From Closterium sp. NIES-65 (Eukaryota; Streptophyta; Zygnematophyceae; Desmidiales; Closteriaceae): a stretch of DNA of 64,000 bases. The translations under genes and the position numbers were made by a program. The notes under the pieces were generated by a model. That model worked only from the letters and a program-made list of their open reading frames with translations, was not told where the DNA came from and made no database searches. The DNA is taken from assembly GCA_948144175.1 (NCBI GenBank), contig CANXME010002097.1, positions 310,001-374,000 on the forward strand, read 5' to 3'. Below, in pieces: positions 33,801-51,000 of this stretch (its first letter is position 1; every line of letters starts with the position of its first letter).

Positions 33801-34313
33801 CGGCGGCTTGTGCCTGTGTGGGAGGAGAAGAGGGACCGTGTGCGATGGATTAGCACGCCTTGGATGGAGAGTGAGGAGATTAAGGATGCGCATGTGGTGG
33901 TGTTGAATCGAGGCGCGCATTTCAAATCCACAGGGCATGTTGTGTTGTCGGTGTCGCGCGCGCTGCAATTTCTCCGGTATAATTACCACGAGAAGCTGAT
34001 CATTTACCGGGCGACGGCCACGGGTCACCTCAACTGCAAGGACTACAACAAGCCCCTTTTGAAGCGGCAAAACGGGAGCGATTTACCCTTTCATTGGGGG
34101 GAATTCAAGGCGCAAAACGATGCGGTGCGGCCCATAGTGGAGGCAATGGGGGGTGTGTTCATGGATGTTGATCATCTAAGTGCCTTGAGACCTGACGGGC
34201 ATAGAGGGTTTGTTGAGAAAATGGACTGCTTGCATTACTGCTTGCCGGGACCGGAAGATACATGGTCGGAGTTCCTGTATAATATTATTCAGAGGCTAGT
34301 TCCTGTAAAGTAG
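27217..34313 (+). CDS. Gene B: GT61 glycosyltransferase fused to PC-esterase
   Basis: This is the paralogue of gene A on the same strand. Predicted exons are 27217-28785, 29582-29854, 31446-32088 and 32557-34313, with phases 0, 0 and 1 at the introns, giving about 1413 residues. The N terminus has a hydrophobic segment (SLLLTSIILLLT). A polyQ tract lies near residue 205, and a Glu/Gly-rich acidic stretch precedes VFVDGRGVVF (about 482). GT61 features are VSVHEHLVNLLPY, LLSHLGPDVFGVDL, HLFFARTLLLP and AILLVGPTSPALTNLLFMPF. The esterase has FVGDS (G1172-D1173-S1174) and DCLHYC (D1385, H1388). The intron at KKL-K|SLSF is absent from A, and A's second intron is absent here. Introns contain duplicated exon edges and minisatellites. 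Exons 3 and 4 each have rival upstream copies, so alternative splicing is possible. Domain calls are secure; exon edges are inferred. Confidence 0.82.
28819..28931 (+). repeat. Duplicated 3' end of gene B exon 1 with splice donor
   Basis: This copies about 28678-28790, offset 141 bp: it keeps gttcaacgcgtcccatgt and the end gctgaagctgaagaaggtgag, including the GTGAG donor. Small changes shift the frame in the copy, so the upstream donor (28786) is the one that preserves the protein. Confidence 0.85.
29056..29115 (+). repeat. 15-bp tandem repeat in gene B intron 1
   Basis: Four copies of aggtgggctgcagtc. Each unit boundary reads CAGGTGGG, resembling a splice donor. Confidence 0.85.
29964..30070 (+). 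repeat. Duplicated 3' end of gene B exon 2 with splice donor
   Basis: This copies about 29757-29862, offset about 205 bp. It still encodes RLLPVLFLLASS and ARRFPLLL and ends in catgtgagct, matching the real donor at 29855. Confidence 0.85.
30160..30383 (+). repeat. 32-bp minisatellite, seven copies
   Basis: The unit begins cagaaagtagctttgaccta and ends gacatcctacct. The seven copies are essentially identical and lie in gene B intron 2. Confidence 0.93.
30469..31165 (+). repeat. 63-bp minisatellite built from GT61 exon and palindrome
   Basis: The array starts as a decayed copy of gene B exon 3 behind its own CAG acceptor (ctgttatcccatctcggccc). From about 30494 about eleven copies of a 63-bp unit follow. 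Each unit joins exon codons for FGVDLAPLA to ttttgagtcgactcaa. Because 63 is a multiple of three, all frames stay open over hundreds of bases by chance. I do not read it as a protein. Confidence 0.88.
31257..31340 (+). repeat. Second copy of gene B exon 3 start with acceptor
   Basis: cag followed by ttgctatcccatctcggtcc, then codons for DVFGADLAPLANRH. It matches the true exon 3 start at 31446. The copy drifts off into low-complexity sequence without a matching downstream part, so I treat it as a duplicate. Confidence 0.8.
32393..32556 (+). repeat. Rival upstream copy of gene B exon 4 start
   Basis: A good pyrimidine tract and CAG acceptor (32390-32392) precede codons for AKALLSRAILLVGATSPAL and then LVLFMPFNSTSIKLLPY. 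The downstream copy at 32557 reads VGPTSPALTNLLFMPF and leads in frame into the esterase. The upstream copy has two extra residues and runs out of frame at the second acceptor, so it is probably a decaying duplicate or poison exon. Confidence 0.78.
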
Positions 34314-34555
34314 CCTTATGCTGTATTATATTTTGTTGTATTTCTTTTCACATGTACCGTACTGTGTAATGACTTTTTCCACGTCTGTAAAATTTAGGAG
34401 GTCAAGCTGTGCTCTCAAACTAGAGATCCACCAGATATTTCGTGCACACACAAACTTAAGTGGAGCCATTTTGTTAGTGCTCTCTATTTGAAGGGTGATG
34501 ACACAGGTCAACAGCAACCAATCAGTGCAGGTCAACTCAAGTCAACAGAAGTCAA
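34314..34555. other. Convergent spacer between gene B and COX11
   Basis: Only 242 bp separate the two stop codons. The two 3' UTRs must share or abut this spacer. I see no canonical AATAAA in it. Repeated gtcaac/gtcaa motifs occur at 34508-34570. Confidence 0.6.
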
Positions 34556-37500
34556 TCACGGCGAGTCAACACGGAAGAAGGTGTAGGAGAGGGTGAGATG
34601 GTTCACGTTCTTCATCTGTGGGTCGCTGGCAAACTCTGGATCGATGTAGAAAAACACCTGATGGGCGGTGGTGAGCGGGTGGAGTGGCAGTGTAGGGGTG
34701 GGAGGGGGATGAACAGTTGGTGATGGTGGCCCATCATGCATGCCACATAACTCATGGCATCATGCATGCCACATAACTCATGCCATCACGCATGCCACAT
34801 AACTCATGCCATCATGCATGCCACATAACTCATGCCATCATGCATGCCACATAACTCATGCCATCATGCATGCCACATAACTCATGGCATCACGCATGCC
34901 ACATAACTCATGCCATCACGCATGCCACATAACTCATGCCATCATGCATGCCACATAACTCATGCCATCATGCATGCCACATAACTCATGCCATCATGCA
35001 TGCCACATAACTCATGGCATCACGCATGCCACATAACTCATGCCATCACGCATGCCACATAACTCATGCCATCATGCATGCCACATAACTCATGCCATCA
35101 TGCATGCCACATAACTCATGCCATCATGCATGCCACATAACTCATGCCATCATGCATGCCACATAACTCATGCCATCATGCATGCCACATAACTCATGCC
35201 ATCATGCATGCCACATAACTCATGCCATCATGCATGCCACATAACTCATGCCATCATGCATTCCACATAACTCATGCCATCATGCATGCCACATAACTCA
35301 TGCCATCATGCATGCCACATAACTCATGCCATCATGTCTGCCCCTCTCACAGGCGTGCCCCTCTCTTGGGGCCACTCCTCCCACTCACAGGCATGTCAAT
35401 GGTCTCTCCCACTCACAGGCATGTCAATGGTCTCTCCCACTCACAGGCATGTCAATGGTCTCTCCCACTCACAGGCATGTCAATGGTCTCTCCCACTCAC
35501 AGGCATGTCAATGGTCTCTCCCACTCACAGGCATGTCAATGGTCTCTCCCACTCACAGGCATGTCAATGGTCTCTCCCACTCACAGGCATGTCAATGGTC
35601 TCTCCCACTCACAGGCATGTCAATGGTCTCTCCCACTCACAGGCATGTCAATGGTCTCTCCCACTCACAGGCATGTCGATGGTCTCTCCGGGCTGAAGGC
35701 GCTGCTCCTCGAAGCAGAAGCACTGGATCTTGTTGAAATAGATGCCCGCCTGTGGGGGGAAAGGTTGGGGACCCATTCAAGATATGGGCGGCACACATTC
35801 AAGATATGGGCGGCACACCAGCACACCATGCATGTCACACCAGCAAACCATGAGTGGCACACCATGAGTGGCTCGCACCTTCATGGGAGAGACGTTGTAG
35901 GTGGTGAAGCCTGTGATGTGCTTGTCACTCTTGTTGTGCTTTGAGTTGACGCGGCAAACACACCTTCAAGACATGGCCGGACACTATGGGCGGCACACCA
36001 AGAGCAGCACACCACGAGTGGCGCACACTTACCTTCATGGGAGACACGTTGTAGGTGCTGACGCCTGTGATGGGCTTGTCGCTCTTGTTGTGCGCTGTGT
36101 AGAACGCGAGCGTGCTCTGGCCGGGCCTCACCCGAACCTGTGCGAGAGGTTCGGGACAAATGGTACGTGGAGAATTGGCAAAGTGAGTTGTGGCAGCATC
36201 GGAGAGCACGCAGGTATGTGCCACATTGATGACACAGCAGAGTTCTGAGACGTCTCAAGAATTTGTTTGAAGACGTCTCAAAACTCAAAGTGGCAGCATC
36301 ACAGAGCAGGCAGGTATATGGCACATTGATAAAGCAGCAGGGGAGGAAGAGCAGTATGCAATGTGACTGCCATCTCCCTTGTTGTTATGCCATGCGGGAT
36401 CCCACCCTTACCATTTTTCATGAAGTTTGTCTCGTTGTCCTAATACAGCAAGAGTTGATGGAAGTAAGGCCTTCGCAGCCCACCTGTCCTCTTTTGACAG
36501 ATCCCACCCCTACCGATCCCATGCCATGCCATGCAATGAAATGCCATCCAATCCCATGCCATGCCATGCCACGCCATGCACAGTCCCAGCCACATTGGGC
36601 ATCTCATGATGAGATGTGCCATGATGCGATGGTGGCATATCAGCACGCCACGCGTCACACCCACCTCTCTCTGTGTGGGGATGAAGCGCCACGGCAGCCC
36701 CTCTGCCACGTCAGCATTGAAATGAATTACCAGCTCCCTGCAGTTTACGTGTGGCGGGGAAAGAACAACCAGGGAGACAGCAGTCACGTAGAACGGATGA
36801 AAATATTGAGGGGTTTTGAGAAGAAGAGGGAATGGGATGAGGTGACAGCGTGTTGCTATGCCTGATTAGGATTGATTGCGATTAATACAAGTAGGTGCGA
36901 TGAGCAGTATGAGTTACTGGGAGGTGAGCAAAGGTGAGGCGAGGTGAAGCGAGCAGGCCCTAGCCACAGCAACGTACCTGGCAGGCGCTGCAGTGTTGTG
37001 TGCATTCTGCCGTGCCACCTTCTCCTCCACCGTCTGCACAAAAAGCAGAGGGAGAGCAGAGGGGGAGCAGAGGGAGAGCAGAAGCGTAGGAGTGAGAGCG
37101 CAACAGAGCAGCACAGCCGGAATTGACGGCATTATCAGTGTTGTGTGCATTCTGCCGTGCCACTTTCTCCTCCACCGTCTGCAAGACTCAGTGACACGCA
37201 GAGGGAAGGCAGAGGGAGAGCAGGGGAAGAGCAGCGTGAGGTGGGTGAGGGCAGCACGGAGCAACACAGCACGCTTCCGAACACACAGACCCTGTTGTCT
37301 GCATTCTGCCGCGCACCCTTCTCCTCCACTGCCTGCGCGATTTTGTCACAGCCGGCCAACAACGAGACGAATGAGAAGAGTGAGAAGAGTGAAACAGTCA
37401 AAGCGGCATGGTGCATGACAATGACACGAAACAGTCAATGCGGCATGGTGCACGACAATGACACGAAACAGTCAATGCGGCATGGTACACAACAATGACA

Positions 37501-39245
37501 CGAAACAGTCAATGCGGCATGGTGCACGACAATGACACGAAACAGTCAATGCGGCATGGTGCACGACAATGACACGAAACAGTCAATGCAGCATGGTGCG
37601 CGACAATGACACGAAACAGTCAATGCGGCATGGTGCACGACAATGACACGAAACAGTCAATGCAGCATGGTGCAAGACAATGACACGAAACAGTCAATGC
37701 GGCATGGTGCACGACAATGACACGAAACAGTCAATGCGGCATGGTGCACGACAATGACACGAAACAGTCAATGCGGCATGGTGCGCGACAATGACACGAA
37801 ACAGTCAATGCGGCATGGTGCACGACAATGACACGAAACAGTCAATGCGGCATGGTGCACGACAATAACACGAAACAGTCAATGTGGCATGGTGCACGAC
37901 AATGACACGAAACAGTCAATGCGGCATGGTGCGCGACAATGACACGAAACAGTCAATGCGGCATGGTGCACGACAATGACACGAAACAGTCAATGCGGCA
38001 TGGTGCACGACAATGACACGAAACAGTCAATGCGGCATGGTGCACGACAATGACACGAAACAGTCAATGCGGCATGGTGCACGACAATGACACGAAACAG
38101 TCAATGCGGCATGGTGCATGACAATGACACGAAACAGTCAATGCGGCATGGTGCGCGACAATGACACGAAACAGTCAATGCGGCATAGTGCACGACAATG
38201 ACACGAAACAGTCAATGCGGCATGGTGCACGACAATGACACGAAACAGTCAATGCGGCATGGTGCACGACAATGACAAGAAACAGTCAATGCGGCATGGT
38301 GCGCGACAATGACACGAAACAGTCAATGCGGCATGGTGCACGACAATGACACGAAACAGTCAATGCGGCATGGTGCACGACAATGACACGAAACAGTCAA
38401 TGCGGCATGGTGCACGACAATGACACGAAACAGTCAATGCGGCATGGTGCATGACAATGACACGAAACAGTCAATGCGGCATGGTGCGCGACAATGACAC
38501 GAAACAGTCAATGCGGCATAGTGCACGACAATGACACGAAACAGTCAATGCGGCATGGTGCACGGCAATGACACGAAACAGTCAATGCGGCATGGTGCAC
38601 GACAATGACACGAAACAGTCAATGCGGCATGGTGCGCGACAATGACACGAAACAGTAAATGCGGCATGGTGCACAACAATGACACGAAACAGTCAATGCG
38701 GCATGGTGCGCGACAATGACACGAAACAGTCAATGCGGCATGGTGCACGACAATGACACGAAACAGTCAATGCGGCATGGTGCACGACAATGACACGAAA
38801 CAGTCAATGCGGCATGGTGCACGACAATGACACGAAACAGTCAATGCGGCATGGTGCAAGACAATGACACGAAACAGTCAAAACCGAAGAAGCACGAGCA
38901 GATGTCTGAGAGGTTATCCCTCCCCCGCCAACCAACACCTTTCACTCCCCTTTCTTCCCCCCGCAATCAACCCCGGTCCCCACTCTTTCCCCCATTCCTC
39001 CTCCCCCCCGCACCTCTTTCCTCTGCGTCGTCCCTCCAAACCCAGTGGCCTGGCAGAAGAGGCGGTAGAGGGGCACGGAGGCATAGGCAGCGCCCAGCAT
39101 GGCCAGCGCGGCAGCGATTAAGTACATCAGATGGGACTTATTCGCCTCTGCCTGCCTCCCTGTTGGCCCGCTCGCTCCGAACCTCCGCCGAGCCTGCTGA
39201 TTCTGCTGGTTTGGCGGCTGCCGGGCTGCCTGGGGTTGCTGCTGC

Positions 39246-39277
<32 letters not shown>

Positions 39278-40135
39278 GCTCTGGCTGGTTGGTTCGGCTG
39301 GTTTGGTCTCTTGAGAGAGAACGGAGATGCCTGTAAGGGGGATACATTTGCGGATTTAGAAGCCGGGAAGACGTAGGGAATGGGGGTTAAGGGAGAGGAG
39401 GGAAGAAGAGAGAGATGAGAGGGGGGGTGCGGGAAGTCGAGGGAGGGGGGGGGGGGGGGGGGAGTATGGGGGGAGGGGGAGTATGGGGGGAGGGGGAGTA
39501 TGGGGAGAGGGGGAGTATGGGGTTGAGGGTGGGTGGTTCCTCGGTTCTTGAGAGGTAGAGAAAGCAAGCAGCACGAGTGGGATGCACAAATGAAGTGGTC
39601 ATCTGTGCAGCACGCGTGCAAGAAAGCGTATTTCTGAGTCGACTCAAAAGCAGCAGAAGTGCAAGCCGCGTGCAGAAGAGGTGAGGGAATCACCATGATG
39701 GAACGACGCAGATGCTGCTGACGTGGCACTGCAGCCCACCAGCGCGACTACAGCAACCCCTTGGCGTGTGCTCTGCGGATGCCACGTCACCCGCCAGCAG
39801 GCTGGCGAATGCAGCTGCTGCGCGGGTGTGACTATAGTAGCTTCGAGACCTGCTTTAGAATGTTGCGCGGATGTGACTAAAGCGTGAGGGAAGAACGCGC
39901 GCGGGTGCAGGGAAGGCAACGGGTTGCTATAACGAAGGCAGAGGGGGCTTTGGTGGTGAAACTGCGGCGAGATGGCGGCTCGATCTACTAACGGGGGGAA
40001 GTAGCTTGATGTGGGTAAACTACTGGTGGCTTGCGAAACGTGCTTGTAACGGGGGTTGATGAGAGTGCTCGACTCGCGGATGCGGGAGCGGAACGCGGAG
40101 AGCGCGTTACGCAGCACGTGGCGCGACGACGCCAT
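34556..40135 (-). CDS. COX11: COX11, cytochrome c oxidase copper chaperone
   Basis: Seven predicted exons, in transcription order: 40135-39694, 39330-39014, 37033-36978, 36737-36665, 36137-36033, 35749-35669 and 34657-34556, total 1176 nt, 391 residues. All phases agree. COX11 (CtaG/Cox11 family) is an inner mitochondrial membrane protein that hands Cu(I) to the CuB site of subunit 1. The N terminus ([19 protein letters not shown]) looks like a presequence. A Q-rich spacer follows, then a membrane segment with [19 protein letters not shown], then [32 protein letters not shown], the copper motif CFCFEEQ, and FFYIDPEF with LSYTFF. The body is typical of the family. The extended N-terminal spacer is longer than in most homologues. 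Introns carry three minisatellites and duplicated exon edges. Confidence 0.92.
34731..35336 (-). repeat. 26-bp minisatellite in COX11 last intron
   Basis: About 23 copies of catgccacataactcatgcc followed by atcatg, with occasional t-to-g or t-to-c changes (catggcatcacg). Confidence 0.93.
35381..35688 (-). repeat. 28-bp minisatellite made of COX11 exon 6 donor
   Basis: Eleven units of 28 bp. On the minus strand each reads gagaccattgacatgcct followed by gtgagtg, that is the codons for ETIDMP plus the GTGAGT donor of exon 6. The rightmost unit (35661-35688, with atcgac) is the genuine exon end and donor. The other ten are copies inside the intron, all with an intact donor consensus. Confidence 0.93.
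35876..35945 (-). repeat. Duplicated 3' end of COX11 exon 5 with donor
   Basis: On the minus strand it encodes [10 protein letters not shown] and TTYNVSPMK and then reads gtgcgagcc. It is a diverged copy of 36033-36095, whose donor is the stronger gtaagt. Confidence 0.85.
37128..37350 (-). repeat. Two extra copies of COX11 exon 3 start
   Basis: Two tandem copies of the acceptor and exon 3 start lie upstream of the predicted exon (37033-36978). One begins near 37182 ([15 protein letters not shown]) and one near 37340 ([14 protein letters not shown]). Only the 36978 copy is followed by a phase-2 donor (CCAG|GTACG) that matches exon 4. The others end without a usable match. Confidence 0.8.
37395..38880 (-). 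repeat. 37-bp minisatellite, about 40 copies
   Basis: The unit is caatgacacgaaacagtcaa followed by tgcggcatggtgcacga, with point variants (gcgcgac, gcaagac, catgac). It fills COX11 intron 2. No spacers occur between units, and I could not derive the unit from a neighbouring exon. Confidence 0.95.
39425..39530 (-). repeat. G-rich tandem repeat in COX11 intron 1
   Basis: A run of 15-20 G is followed by ggggagtatgggg-type repeats on the plus strand. On the transcribed strand this is a C-rich pyrimidine tract before the exon 2 acceptor region. It has G-quadruplex potential on the plus strand. Confidence 0.7.
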
Positions 40136-41624
40136 CGGCCATGCAGCGTGTGCGTGCAGATCAACGGGAGTCAACGCATGTCCAGCGAATATAACGAGTT
40201 GCGTGATAGCGAAGGCACCGGGAGCGGCGGCGGCGGCGGCGGCGGGGAGGTCTTATGGAATGGTGGAGACGGAACGAGGATAACTGCGAAGGTGATGCGA
40301 GGCGGAGTGGCACCGATTCAAGGGAGGGTGAATGCTCGACCTCGAGTCGAGTCAATCCTGAGAACCAGAATCAACCGCCTCGAGGATTCGATCCTGGGGA
40401 GATAGAGGAATCAACAAGCTGATCCCAAGACACGGATATGGGTGTTTTCTTGGTGTAAGAGGGGATGAGATGAGAGCAGAACGCCTGATGCGCTTGCGGG
40501 GCGCAAGTGTGATTTGGTAATAGCTTCTCCATCAAGAGTAACAAAGGCGGGTCAGATTGAATATTCCATTCCGGTGTGCAGTGGTCCGAAGCGGTTATAA
40601 ACTAAACCGTTCCGAAAGGTTTTTTTTTTTTGGTAATTGCATTATACACCGAATAGGCAAGTGTACAAAAGCAAGAACAGTCGTAACTGCGCTTGGAGGC
40701 TAGGTGATAACCCGCCTCAGTGTAGCTGCCCTGGCCTGATGCTGCCCCTTCTTTGTCGCGTCCAAATGGCTGCAAAGCCCGCCTTCCACGTCCACTTCTT
40801 CGCGTTCCTGTCCCTGATTCGATCCAGAAGCTTCATCTCCTGACTCGGCCCTCCACCACGTGTCACCTTTTGCACCGTTCCGAAAGGTAGTAAACCGTCT
40901 CAGACCGCGTCAGAAGCATGTACTCGCCATAACTTCCCGTCAAAGTGGGGTCCGATTCGATTACATGCAACACTTCTGCCGATCAGAGTGTATCCAGCTT
41001 TTTCTTCGCTCCAAAATCGCGGTGTTATTTCTGCATCCATCTTGTAGCCTGTACATTTCCACCACCGTCGCGGGTTTCTTGTTGCACCAGGGCATTCATC
41101 GGAAAGCTTATCGAAGCTCAGAGTGAGGGTGGGTGAATCAAGAATTAGAAATAGGCCGTTCATTGTGCAAATTCTTCCTGTCGCTCTTCTAATTACTCCT
41201 ACAGCTATTGGAGCCATGAGGCAAGGCAAGGCTCGTTAGCTATGTTTGACCAAAAATACGAGGTATGTTTTGCGTTTGGGATTTTTTCACAACAGATACC
41301 TTAGGTCTAGAACTTACCTAAATCATACGGTACTTTTTCCTTCAACTACGGTATGCGTACCGTACTTCCAAATTGCTCTCCTATTTGCAAAGCATCTCCT
41401 ACTCTCAAATCACTCTCCTATTTTTGAACCGCCTAGATTTCAGCTCATTTTCCTAATCTCAAATCATTCGCCTACCCTCATATCTCCTAACCTGAGATGA
41501 TTCTCTTACTTATCCAACCACTCTCCTCCGTCCGATTCAGCTTCCTGCTACACCAACTGTGAAGTCTAATCCGTGGCACCTGATAAAGCTATCAACCCAG
41601 ATTCGAGGTGCAAGTTGCCACGTG
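40136..41624. other. Intergenic between COX11 and WRKY
   Basis: About 1.5 kb holding the COX11 promoter side and the WRKY 3' side, since both genes read to the left. A T run occurs at 40619-40631. A GGC-repeat stretch at about 40220-40245 probably lies in the COX11 upstream region only. No supported gene, RNA or transposon was found. Confidence 0.5.
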
Positions 41625-48017
<6,393 letters not shown>

Positions 48018-51000
48018 CACGCGGAGAATCGAATATTAAATGCAGTGGCGCGACTCGGCGTGTACGGTGTATCGCAGAAATCTTCGATGTAAAATTAATA
48101 CCGCGGCACAGCCAGGCCGCGGGATACGACGAGTTTTCGTGTATTGCCAAGAACTTATCTTCTCGCTGCTTCAAGAAGTCCTAGTAGAACGAGCTTGCGC
48201 GTCTCGACGACCCATTTCTTAGGCCGCGTGAAGATGGATCCAATGCTGTGAATGATGCCTTCTGCCGACTGAACGACCGCGTGACACACGCGTACGAGCC
48301 AATTCGGGCTGTCGTGATTGTTTTTATCGACGCTCGTCGCAAAGCATCATGGGTCTTGCTGCACAGACCGCGTAAGACGCATGCCACCACTACCACTCTA
48401 ACTACTTGCCAAGTCTGAGAAGCAATGTGGAACGTCGCTGGAAGATTCAGTCCAGGCACTTAAACGTGTTACAGTGAGGCCAACTCTCCTCCCACAACAC
48501 GGTTAACTAACTCTGTTGGATAAGTCCACTGAAAGGCTTGTGTAGGGAGGGAGTGACATGACAAGACAAGACGCAAAATTCTCTCCTCTCATCGAGTTGC
48601 TCGCGTGGTTCGAGTGGTTGCTGGCTGTCAGTTGTCTAGTCATGGCGTCATCTGAGCAGAAATGTTTGAGAATGGGTGTCTTACCTTTGTCTCAAACCGG
48701 AACCTCTGCATAAAAATATGGAATAGCGATGGTGTTATTCCTTCCTATGTCTATTAGTGCTACTCAACAGTACATTCCGTGCGATCTCGAGTCAAATCTG
48801 CAACCTGTATCAAATTGACGCTTGTTTAGCAAAGACTAGTCTGTCCCACGAATGCAACGGCGGCTTTGAGATTCTGAAATATTATCCTAGGAACACTCGT
48901 AACAACCAGTAAGAACCCTGCTTTTTCTGAGATAATGAGATTTGGAGGTGTTACCCACTGGTTAGGAGTAAAAAACCTGCCATCACCACACGAGTGACGT
49001 AATGCCACATCGACTCACACGATGAATGCAGAATTTTCTTTTGGCAGAAAACGGGAGATGGTGGATTTGTTGCAATTAGACATTACACATGATGCCCATT
49101 TCAGTCCCCTTCCCCATCTTTCCCTGTGCTCCTCTCTCGAGCATGCGTTCACTAGGGGCAGAATGGGACTGAATGTAGAACAAAGGTTGACAAAAAAACT
49201 ACAGTTGCGGAAATTGTGGGTAGCCCAGCGTGTTTTGTCTGGGAAACTCGAACATCTTGGTTTTGTCGTGGGCTAGTAACGCGCGGGCCGTTGGCTGTGA
49301 ATGTCGACCACTGGGCGTATGGAGTGGCAGTGGGCGTGTTCAGAGTGGGCGGTTGAGTGAGCATTAGGGTGTATTTGAGCACTGGTGGTGGTGGTGTGGC
49401 AAATTGCTGCAGCCCAACACTCGCGCTTCAAGGCAAGAGAATTTTATGGGGGCCTGAACTTTGGTCCTAACTTCCCCATAGAGTAGTGGGAGGACCAGAC
49501 ATCCCTCCAAAGAACGGATGAAGTCATCCAGCTAGCCCTGGGTCTTTCCTCCCTGAATGGGACCTGACACGATATGGCTAGAAAGCGGGGTGAGGAATAC
49601 AATACACCAACCCGAAAAGTAGGCGGACCCCATACAATGCTTGAGTAAACATGTTCTTTGCACAACACTCGATCCACCCAGTTGATCCCACAAAGAATCC
49701 TTCATCCCGAACCTCACCGTACCTTCTCAAGGGTGAGTATAGTACCCGGTTGCAAGAACAACCATAGCAGAAGCCCCCCACCAGCAAATTGGTGGATGGA
49801 GCTCTTGCCCAATGGACCCACAATGTCACCCCTCTCGCCCAGGTCTTGTCAAATTGCACCCAGGTGTGATGGATACACCCTGTTTCTCGATGTTTGAACA
49901 GTCGGGAGCCCCGGCTACAGTGCGCACGTGTGCTTAGATTCGGCGGGCTGGTGCTTGCAACCGAAATGCACTTCAGGAGAACGGTAGACAACGTTTTATG
50001 AAAAAAAAAAAACGTGCTTTTGAGTTCAGTTTCTTGCTGCAAAAGTGCTTATACGGTATGTTCTGGGACCAATTTGGACGCTTTGATGTCAGTACAACCA
50101 GCTTGTCAATATGGCGAATGTCAATGTGGCGCGAAACAGGGTGTACAAGATCACACCGACATCCAAATTTTGTGACGGGAACCTCCAGGGAGAAATGGCA
50201 ACTACACAGCCCTATTCCCCTATTCCAACACAATCTACAAACACAAAGGATTGGGAGTGCGGGTAGACTTGCGAATGACTTTGCATGCCGAGCAGGTGTA
50301 CCCATCGAAATGAGATTTCATGGGACACACAGTTGAAGTGCCCGATCAAAGGGATGCATGAGTGGCGAGGTATTAATAACCGACAAGATTTTGCGTAGAT
50401 GAGATGCACCTAATCACCGCTATTTTCTTTCGGTCTATTTTAAGCCCCACTTGCACAAGTGGGGTATGCACCCTTTCTAAATCTTTGACCGAGGGTTGTG
50501 TGGGGCATCATTAAATTTTAGCGAGAGTCTGTTCCAGATCGCCGAAGAGAGTACTATAGAAGTGGCGCTATGGATTCAGATTCGCATAATGAGTTTAAAC
50601 TTCGAGCATTAGGCATCATTCATAGTCCTAGTCATCTAAGTGTCGAACTGAGATAGTCGAAAACGTGCCGGGTAACTTTGTAACGCGAGATTAGTGGGCT
50701 GGGTTTCCCCTTGAAAATAGCGGTGGGCTGGGTTAGGTGTATCTCTTGGCTTGCGTACCGCAATGAGCAGAATTAGGAGACAACTGGCACAACCAGCTGG
50801 TTGTGGTGCTGAGCCTTGCACAACCTGGGACAGCATCGCTTTTCGTTTTGGGCCACTCTTCCTTTTCAGGGTTTGAGTTGATTTGTGCGTTCCTGGTTCT
50901 GAAATCTGGATGAATGAACCATCACCCAGGCGTTCATAAACATGCAGTGAAACAACAACTGAAGAGGGACGAGTGCGAAAAAACTCGCCTTTGAGTTCTC

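Noticed and set aside
35300..35944. Open frames with 28-residue repeats ([12 protein letters not shown] type)
   Set aside because: They arise because three 28-bp units make 84 bp. The array is the COX11 exon 6 donor repeated.
36520..36580. catgccatgccatg simple repeats as a regulatory element
   Set aside because: They are short simple repeats in COX11 intron 4. Similar ones occur at 46285-46325, and nothing indicates function.
34731..38880. Possible CRISPR arrays (26-bp and 37-bp repeats)
   Set aside because: Units abut directly without unique spacers, no cas genes are present, and the context is a eukaryotic gene with introns.
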